NCBI GenBank assembly: GCA_032622095.1
Contig: CP136062.1
Coordinates: forward strand, 151,834,875 to 151,898,874
Length of the DNA: 64,000 nt
Source: Siphonodentalium dalli
Taxonomy: Eukaryota; Mollusca; Scaphopoda; Gadilida; Siphonodentaliidae
Direction of reading: 5' to 3'
Shown: positions 59,901 to 64,000 of the stretch, one piece after another
Position numbering within the stretch: position 1 is the stretch's first letter
Layout: every line of letters starts with the position of its first letter
Made by a program: the position numbers and the translations under genes
The notes under the pieces: generated by a model
The model's database searches: none
Told to the model about the DNA's origin: nothing
Seen by the model: only the letters and a program-made list of their open reading frames with translations

Positions 59901-61945
59901 TTTTATCATTTTTTTTAAATAAATGTTTCTTACAATTTTTAGGACATAAAATAAAAAACATCCATTACCCTGCAGGGAGCCCCACACATATATAGAAGCA
60001 TATAGAAGAGTGTCGATTAAAATTGTAAAAAATTGTTAGGCCAATGCATTCTCTTATATATGCGAGGCGACCTATGGTCGACTCGCATATATAAGAGAAT
60101 GCATTGGCACAGGGTAAAAAAATTACCCTGCAGGGAGCCCCACACATATATAGTTGTCAATGAAACATGCATTCTGATTGGGCGAGAGTTGATAACTTTA
60201 GTTTTTGATTCACAACATCGGCCTCTGATCGGTTAAATTTTTTGAATGGGGCACCGCATCATGAGACAGTCACTCATCGCTTAATCCGACCAATCCACTG
60301 TTATTGGCTAACTCAATCATCCAGCATCGGGTGCCGAACTGATATCACTTTGTCTGCAGTGCTACAAGCCAGGCACTCTAACCACTAGACTACTGAGCCT
60401 ACCAATTAATTAGTAATTAAAATTATGCGAGTCTTTGTTCCTTATGCATATATTTAACCCTTTCTATACTAAATGGATTCTCCCACCCAGTTATACAGTA
60501 TTTATTGGAATGGTCTATTATTCATTTGGAGGGGTGTTCAAGAAATTTAAAAGATAGAAGTGCAGAAGGATTCCTATTCATTGGTGGGAAATGTTCAGAT
60601 AATAAGTTCAACAAACAAACTGGTCGTTAGTTGATGATGAATGACGTATGGTTGTTTGTCTTATTATCTGAAAGTAGTATAGAAAAGTTAACTCATCGTA
60701 TTTTTGCACATGTTGTTTGATCATTTATTTTAAGTGACATGTGCATAAATTACAATAAAGTAACTCAAAAGTATGTTAACATAAATGCACCGTCCTCCTG
60801 GGCTTATATGTCATTATAATACAAATCAAAATGTTTCTCATTCACAGGTAAAGAAGAAGCTGCTAGGTTGTCGAAATCAGTGGATGAAGCGTGTGTACTC
60901 CTCTCAGACTACAATAAACGGCTCACCGGTGAACTCGAGGATAGAAAATTAGTCGCCAGACAGCTGAAAGATTTCATTTCAGAACAGAAAAGGCTACTTG
61001 AAACATCTGAACAGAGGCTAGAGGTAATTATACCCCCCCGCAACGAAGTTAGGGGGGATATACTGGAATCAGCTTGTCCGTCCGTCTGTCGGTCCGTCCG
61101 TCGTCCGTGGACACAAATTTGTCCGGAGATATTCTCAGTTGTTTTTTGATAAATTTCCGTGAAACTTGGCACAGACATCAACCACCATGCGAACCTGTGC
61201 ACCTGCGATTATGACGTCTGTCGGATTTTATTTGGTGGAGTTATCCCCACTTTTTCGACTTAGAAAATGTTCGCAACATGTATAATTTTGTCCGAGCTTT
61301 TATTCCTACATTTTTAGGTAAATTTTTTTTAACTTGGCACAGATATTAAGTACCATGGGAACCTGTGCACCTGCGATTATGACGTCTGTCTGACATTTAT
61401 TGGTGGAGTTATCCCCCTTTTACAACTTAGAAATGTTTTTGCAACATGCATAATTTTGTCCGAGCTTTTATTCCTACATTTTTAGGTCAATTTTGTTTAA
61501 CTTGGCACAGATATTAAGTACCATGGGAACCTGTTGCACCTGCGATTATGACGTCTGTCTGACATTTATTGGTGGAGTTATCCCCCTTTTACAACTTAGA
61601 AATGTTTTTGCAACATGCATAATTTTGTCCGAGCTTTTATTCCTACATTTTTAGATCAATGTTTTTTAATCTTGGCACTGATAAATAGTACCATGGGAAC
61701 CTGTGCACCTGCGATTATGATGTCTGTCCGACTTTTTTGTGGGGGGTTATTCCCTTTTTCGACTTAGAACATTTTCGCAACATGCATAATTTTGTCCGAC
61801 CTTTTATTCCTACATTTTTCGGTATTTAATACCGTATTAGGTTTAAGATTAGGGTTAGGGTTGTGCACCTGCAATGGGAGCTGTTATTTTATTATTTTAA
61901 CTAAATGTTTACTGACATGTGAAACATCTTAGTATTTTAAAAACA

Positions 61946-61979
<34 letters not shown>

Positions 61980-63397
61980 ATCCTTAGTCCCATTGGGGCA
62001 GTCACACCTCTAGTTATATTGGTTATTGCCCCCACATGCAGTTGTAACATACAATCAGATTGGCTACAACACATGGACCAGCCAAGAGGGCAACATCTTC
62101 TCCCTAAAATGAATGTGCCACTTCTCCCCTTTTTAGCTCAACTTAGCTAAGTTTGAGCTATTGCCATGGTTTGGTGTCCGTCGTCCTTGTGTCCGTGCGT
62201 GCGTGTGTCCGTCAACAATTTCCTTTGGCGCGGGCTACAGGTCGTACCTTTGGTCTGATCTTTATGAGATTTGTCATGAATGTTGACATTGACATGTAGA
62301 TGGGAACGAGTCATTTGGCCATTTAGTGTCATTTGGCCAAAAAACATGGCCGCTGGTGGCCATCTTGGATTTCAAAATTCAATCCATTGGTGCGGGCTAC
62401 AGGTCGTACTGTTCGTCTGATCATCATGAAATTTGTCATGGATGTTAATGTTTTCATGGAGAATTGATTTCTCTCTCATATACCAGTATGTATATGTCCC
62501 AACAGCATGATTAAAGTATATTTATTGATTATAATAGTGTTCTTACTCACTATACTGTCTGGTTTTTTAAATGGGCTCTAGTGTTGCGTAATACTTATTG
62601 GATCGTAGAGGGTGATGTTGGTGTGTAAATTGAACTTCATCCATAGTTAATTCTCCTTGATAACAGTCCACTTCTCCCTAATAACCAAAATCAGAGAAGT
62701 GACTTCTCCAAGTTTGAAACCTCTAAACTTCTAAAACCTCCAAGGCTTGAAATAGTGTCTGTCATTTGCAGAATTAGGACCCCAGTGGGTAAATTTAGTG
62801 ATGTTATCCCGCACTCCAGGCTAGTGTCACCAAATTCACCCTCTGGGAACTTCATTCAACTGAGGCCTCAACTGCTATGGGAGACTTAGGATCAGACTGA
62901 AGTTCCCCAGTTGAAGTTGGTGATCAATGTTCACCCATTAGTCACCTCGATTTAATATATTTTATCTTCTGCAAATTAGGGGGTATAGAAACTGAACAGA
63001 AGGGAGAAATTAACAAAAAACAATGTTAATTTGAGACTAGATACTTCTCAGAAGATAAGGCCTAAGCAGAATGGGGTCCCCAGAAGGTGAGTTTGGTGAT
63101 GCTAGCCCACTGTGGTGGATAGTATCACTAAATTCACCCTCTGGGGACCTCATTATGCAAATGATAGACACACTATTTGCAGGCTTGGCAGTCAGACCAT
63201 GTATTGTACTTTCATCTAATATTATGTTATTTATTCTCATATAGGAATACAGGGATAAACTGGTGAAAGTTGCAACGGTGCGGAACGAATTGAGATCACA
63301 CATAGAAAACCTGCCGGATCTGACGCTCTTACCTGAAGTGGGCGGCGGACTCATGCCTCTACCGTCAGCGGGTGATTTATTCAATCTCGGACTCTAG
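44785..63397 (+). CDS. RPRD1: RPRD1 (RPRD1A/B-like) Pol II CTD-interacting protein, complete
   Basis: The family binds the phosphorylated C-terminal repeat of RPB1 through an N-terminal CID. In vertebrates it helps recruit the Ser5 phosphatase RPAP2 in the nucleus. Eight exons join in consistent phases (151, 130, 107, 51, 110, 127, 176 and 153 nt = 1005 nt, 334 residues plus stop). Human RPRD1A and RPRD1B have 312 and 326. The CID covers exons 1-3: LALWLIHHRKHSKSIVEVW, FLYLANDVIQNSRKKGPEF and IGIWQERQIYD. A basic stretch (AKKKKKEEF) opens the linker. Exons 6-8 carry the coiled-coil domain: LLELENAAS, LSKSVDEACVLLSDYN and the terminus LPSAGDLFNLGL. The introns total over 17 kb and are packed with MITEs. 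It is divergent from POLR2C. Confidence 0.96.
45490..45976. repeat. Tandem duplication of 'tataaacgcgcctcatatac' unit
   Basis: A ~125-bp unit (45715-45840) recurs at 45841-45976. It includes 'cgagatatcgccaagacgtc' and 'gttaacgtgatct'. A 21-bp stretch, 'aaatcggcccagcggatacc', is also repeated at about 45599-45640. The leading 'gacccgacttcgtccgggc' is repeat-like. Confidence 0.75.
45977..46364. mobile_element. TA-flanked element rich in 'accgcggtat', copy A
   Basis: The ends 'taccgctatacttaaag' and 'ctttgagaatagcggta' are inverted. The interior is a chain of short palindromes such as 'taccgcggta'. It shares the 'aagtaattgacc' subterminal motif with the cagtaatgccc palindromes. Confidence 0.75.
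46365..47214. other. RPRD1 intron 1, no gene
   Basis: A single 'aggggcgggcgggttacc' box at 46957 recalls the nested element at 3198/4702. Nothing else recognisable. Confidence 0.4.
47219..47591. mobile_element. Paired-hairpin MITE (TTAACCCTTTACCCAACA), full copy, 373 bp
   Basis: TTAA at 47215-47218 and 47592-47595. The ends are 'ccctttacccaaca' and 'tgttgggtaaaggg'. Two near-perfect ~70-bp hairpins (47232-47305 and 47384-47455) carry 'gcattctcttatatatgcga'. They are followed by a non-palindromic tail with 'gaccgaagatattttaggct'. Confidence 0.9.
47596..49248. other. RPRD1 intron 1, no gene; one ~100-bp repeat pair
   Basis: 'ggggtcctcataaaa' with the ~80 bp after it occurs at 47757 and 48456. 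The rest is AT-rich. Confidence 0.45.
49249..49378 (+). CDS. RPRD1: RPRD1 exon 2
   Basis: The acceptor 'ttttgtttcag' and donor 'gtgagt' flank it. It encodes FLYLANDVIQNSRKKGPEFS of the CID. It enters in phase 1 and leaves in phase 2. Confidence 0.95.
49411..49870. mobile_element. MITE with 'gtgacccgccatatcaaatc' ends carrying two TATATA hairpins
   Basis: The ~38-bp terminal inverted repeats ('gtgacccgccatatcaaatc' and reverse) enclose hairpins at 49457-49530 and 49749-49820. The backbone differs from the TTAACCCTTT families although the hairpins are the same. Confidence 0.85.
49878..50134. mobile_element. TTAACCCTTTCATGAC-family MITE with two hairpins
   Basis: TTAA at 49874-49877 and 50135-50138. 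The ends are 'tatgacaggagct' and 'agctccagtcatggaaggg'. Hairpins at 49925-49995 and 50021-50092 use the 'agtgcattctcttatata' variant. Confidence 0.8.
50482..50738. mobile_element. Foldback MITE, family R, copy 8 (truncated)
   Basis: Right half of the long form. It ends 'ctcattctgcaaatgtccgg', about 30 bp upstream of RPRD1 exon 3. Confidence 0.75.
50768..50874 (+). CDS. RPRD1: RPRD1 exon 3
   Basis: The acceptor 'taatttttcag' and donor 'gtatta' flank it. It encodes MERMIGIWQERQIYDKNFLG, the last CID helices. It enters in phase 2 and leaves in phase 1. Confidence 0.95.
51104..51370. mobile_element. CCCTTTCTATACTAA-family MITE, copy
   Basis: The left end 'ttaaccctttctatactaaa' is at 51100. The interior matches the 60458 copy in reverse order. 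The right end is degraded ('gtagtaaagaaggggttga'). Confidence 0.7.
51371..51971. other. RPRD1 intron 3, no gene
   Basis: AT-rich; one 100-codon chance frame at 51582-51884. Nothing recognised. Confidence 0.4.
51974..52214. mobile_element. CCCTTTCTATACTAA-family MITE, full copy
   Basis: 'accctttctatactaa' on the left and 'agtatagaaagagttaa' on the right. TTAA at 52215-52218; the left site reads TTTA. Confidence 0.75.
52318..52410. repeat. Three tandem ~31-bp units
   Basis: 'cactgacctgtcaatacatt' plus 'ccttaatgtt', repeated three times. Confidence 0.9.
52746..53918. mobile_element. TA-flanked 'accgcggtat' element, copy B, 1.17 kb
   Basis: The ends 'taccgctattctcaaag' and 'actttaagtatagcggta' match copy A (45977-46364) in reverse. 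It has about 800 bp of extra internal sequence (52970-53770). That interior may be the fuller ancestral content or a later insertion; its ORFs are short and unrecognised. Confidence 0.75.
53919..54891. other. RPRD1 intron 3, no gene
   Basis: AT-rich; no repeats or ORFs of note until the polypyrimidine tract before 54892. Confidence 0.4.
54892..54942 (+). CDS. RPRD1: RPRD1 exon 4 (51-nt phase-symmetric)
   Basis: A strong acceptor ('gtttttctttttgctatag') and donor ('gtaagt') flank 51 nt. It encodes PNRPRGNKINADSVTD plus a split codon at each side. Phase 1 on both sides means it can be included or skipped without a frameshift. It lies where the variable linker of RPRD1 is expected. It is short and poorly conserved, so RNA evidence would be needed for certainty. 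Confidence 0.7.
54943..55660. other. RPRD1 intron 4, no gene
   Basis: 'tgtccccaaattag' repeats near 55060-55090 and 55600-55630 and a C-run at 55567. Possibly the edges of an unrecognised element (about 55040-55640). Confidence 0.4.
55663..55877. mobile_element. TA-flanked palindromic MITE, copy 3 (best preserved)
   Basis: 'cagtaatgccc' and 'gggcattactg' with TA on both sides. The ~100-bp arms are almost perfect and fold at 'ggaaagctctcggcgagagt'. Confidence 0.9.
55968..56463. mobile_element. Foldback MITE, family R, copy 9 (full)
   Basis: The ends are 'ggccttaaaatatggtggtt' and 'accaccaccatagtttgaga'. Both hairpin units and the long centre are present. Confidence 0.8.
56520..57837. mobile_element. 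hAT element, 1318 bp, perfect 8-bp TSD, next to RPRD1 exon 5
   Basis: The termini are 'tagggccctgcgaacc' and 'ggttcgcagggcccta'. 'ttctacag' sits at 56512-56519 and 57838-57845. Subterminal 'ggttcggttcgaaacc' repeats are present. The ends match the family of the 22552-23618 element. No transposase. Confidence 0.95.
57865..57974 (+). CDS. RPRD1: RPRD1 exon 5
   Basis: The acceptor 'attgaattgtag' and donor 'gtaaca' flank it. It encodes a polybasic stretch (PPAKKKKKEEFISLREEVEA) of the linker. It enters in phase 1 and leaves in phase 0. A hAT insertion ends 27 bp upstream of it. Confidence 0.92.
58152..58533. mobile_element. Paired-hairpin MITE (TTAACCCTTTACCCAACA), full copy, 382 bp
   Basis: TTAA at 58148-58151 and 58534-58537. 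Hairpins at 58178-58245 and 58315-58385. Highly similar to 47219-47591; 'tggccggttt' is duplicated in the tail. Confidence 0.9.
58722..58848 (+). CDS. RPRD1: RPRD1 exon 6
   Basis: The acceptor 'tgttttgcag' and donor 'gtaaga' flank it. It encodes LLELENAASSDAAVREKIAA, matching the ELIKALQDLENAAS region of vertebrate RPRD1. It leaves in phase 1. Confidence 0.95.
58849..59816. other. RPRD1 intron 6, repeat fragments, no gene
   Basis: 59262-59350 ('aacgagtcattttggggtca', 'catcttggatttcaaaattt') matches 62303-62380. It is a fragment of a dispersed invertebrate-type repeat. Confidence 0.5.
59817..60150. mobile_element. MITE with two TATATA hairpins, lacking outer inverted ends
   Basis: Hairpins at 59823-59893 and 60041-60111, separated by the same linker as in the 49411 copy ('aggacataaaataaaaaaca'). 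The flank 'taccctgcagggagccccac' occurs both inside (59967) and just outside (60123). Confidence 0.8.
60325..60404 (-). repeat. tRNA-like SINE head
   Basis: The minus strand reads 'ggctcagtagtctagtggtt', an A-box-like segment, and about 45 nt later 'cagttcggcaccc', a B-box-like segment. Spacing and order fit a tRNA-derived pol III promoter. It does not fold as an intact tRNA by inspection. Confidence 0.45.
60458..60687. mobile_element. CCCTTTCTATACTAA-family MITE, copy
   Basis: TTAA at 60454-60457 and 60688-60691. 'ccctttctatactaaatgga' on the left and 'agtagtatagaaaag' on the right. Confidence 0.8.
60848..61023 (+). CDS. RPRD1: RPRD1 exon 7
   Basis: The acceptor 'tctcattcacag' and donor 'gtaatt' flank it. 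It encodes LSKSVDEACVLLSDYNKRLT and a coiled-coil continuation ending LETSEQRLE. It leaves in phase 0. A dispersed repeat begins 7 bp past the donor. Confidence 0.95.
61030..61990. repeat. 'ccccgcaacgaag / gtccgtccgtc' repeat with four ~170-bp units
   Basis: It begins 'acccccccgcaacgaagtta', then 'gtccgtccgtctgtcggtcc'. Four tandem units (61168-61830) follow with 'cttggcacagatattaagta' and 'gcctttattcctacattttt'-like ends. A 31-bp G-run closes it at 61948-61978. This repeat type is common in marine invertebrate genomes. Confidence 0.8.
62136..62450. repeat. 'agctcaacttagctaagttt' repeat
   Basis: A ~25-bp palindrome at 62136 is followed by 'ggtgtccgtcgtccttgtgt' and 'gcgggctacaggtcgta' twice (62230 and 62391). 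Same family as the fragment at 59262. Confidence 0.7.
62741..63188. mobile_element. Foldback MITE, family R, copy 10 (full)
   Basis: The ends are 'aggcttgaaatagtgtctgt' and 'gacacactatttgcaggctt'. Lies 57 bp upstream of RPRD1 exon 8. Confidence 0.8.
63245..63397 (+). CDS. RPRD1: RPRD1 exon 8 with stop
   Basis: The acceptor 'ttctcatatag' opens 50 codons and TAG at 63395-63397. It encodes VATVRNELRSHIENLPDLTL and LPEVGGGLMPLPSAGDLFNL, the diagnostic RPRD1 C-terminus. Confidence 0.96.
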   Translation, partial: EYRDKLVKVATVRNELRSHIENLPDLTLLPEVGGGLMPLPSAGDLFNLGL

Positions 63398-63412
63398 TCA
63401 ATTCTCATAAAC

Positions 63413-63755
63413 AGGCCTGAGAATATGGTGCTGGACATTTGTAGAATGAGGTCCCCAGAGGGTGAATTTAGTGATGCTACCCCACATTGCGGTCCAGCAT
63501 CACCAAATTCTTCCTGATTATGCATTGTGTCATCTGCCAATTCGGGGATGTAGTGAAACCAAACTAAAAAAGAAACTAAAAAAACTAGTTAATTTGATGA
63601 TAAAATTACATTCCAGAGAAGGTGAGGCCTAAGCAGAATGAGGTCCCCAGAGGGTGAATTTAGTGTTGCTAACCCACTGTGTGGAGTAGCGTCACTAAAT
63701 TCACCCTCATGGGACCTCATTCTGCAAATGTCCAGTACCACATTTTGCGGCCTGC
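63413..63755. mobile_element. Foldback MITE, family R, copy 11, in the RPRD1 3' UTR
   Basis: It begins 'ggcctgagaatatggtgctg' 15 bp after the stop codon and ends 'gtccagtaccacattttgcg'. No AATAAA is seen between the stop and the window end, so the 3' UTR probably runs through it or ends within it. Confidence 0.8.
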
Positions 63756-63950
63756 TCATAACTCATGTTAAATGTCCATTGTCATAGCTGGTTCAGGTTG
63801 CTATCAAAGCAGATATAACCACTTCACGCAAATGTGAGCTATCCAGTCATCTAAAAAAGCTAGAAGTTCTCTTCCATAAAAGTTGGCAATTGCTAGTTGC
63901 TTTCAACTTTGTATAGATGATTATCTAAGTCTGACATAAATAACAATTAA

Positions 63951-64000
63951 CCCTTTACCCAACAGAACGGCCCTGTGCCAATGCATTCTCTTATATATGC
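63951..64000. mobile_element. Start of another paired-hairpin MITE, cut by the window edge
   Basis: TTAA at 63947-63950, then 'ccctttacccaacagaacgg' and the first hairpin arm 'ccaatgcattctcttatata'. Confidence 0.8.

Overview
This is an animal nuclear genome window. It has spliced genes with long introns, canonical GT/AG junctions and a very heavy load of transposons, foldback elements and minisatellites. The two recognisable genes have animal-type orthologues. Repeats of the 'ccgcaacgaag...gtccgtccgtc' and 'agctcaac...ttgagct' type are familiar from marine invertebrates, so I infer a marine invertebrate (lophotrochozoan, ambulacrarian or lancelet). The sequence alone does not settle which.

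Genes. (1) POLR2C (RPB3, RNA polymerase II subunit 3) is on the minus strand. Its start codon is at 40746 and six exons can be placed down to 1465; the last ~70 codons lie beyond the left edge. Intron 1 is 21.2 kb. (2) RPRD1 (RPRD1A/B type, a Pol II CTD-interacting protein) is on the plus strand from 44785 to 63397. It is complete in eight exons (334 codons plus stop) and every splice phase agrees. The two genes are head to head with 4.0 kb between start codons, and both products act on RNA polymerase II. (3) Two phase-compatible plus-strand exons (7537-7714 and 10734-11374) encode most of a NEK-like kinase fold that lacks HRD and DFG. This apparent pseudokinase lies inside POLR2C intron 4, antisense to it; its 5' end was not found.

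Layout. 1-13 kb: POLR2C 3' half, nested TTAA-type MITEs, two large minisatellites and the pseudokinase. 13-20 kb: POLR2C exons 2-4 separated by MITEs, with a duplicated segment carrying a clean hAT insertion. 20-25 kb: a dead non-LTR retrotransposon (minus strand) split by a 1.07-kb hAT element. 25-31 kb: a 30-bp minisatellite, a paired-hairpin MITE and two ~1.4-kb hAT-like elements. 31.8-36.9 kb: a composite element with related inverted ends. 37.1-40.4 kb: two foldback elements back to back, the second a 1.8-kb near-perfect palindrome ending 240 bp from POLR2C exon 1. 42-44 kb: a Mutator-like foldback and a hAT MITE between the two genes. 44.8-64 kb: RPRD1, with introns full of the same MITE families.

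The dominant theme is foldback DNA. At least six families form long hairpins. One ~70-bp TATATA-rich hairpin occurs about 16 times, usually in pairs, and inside several unrelated MITE backbones. Several elements have readable target-site duplications (8 bp for hAT, 9 bp Mutator-like, TTAA piggyBac-like, TA mariner-like). Two have paralogous empty sites within the window. I see no CRISPR array, rRNA or intact tRNA gene.
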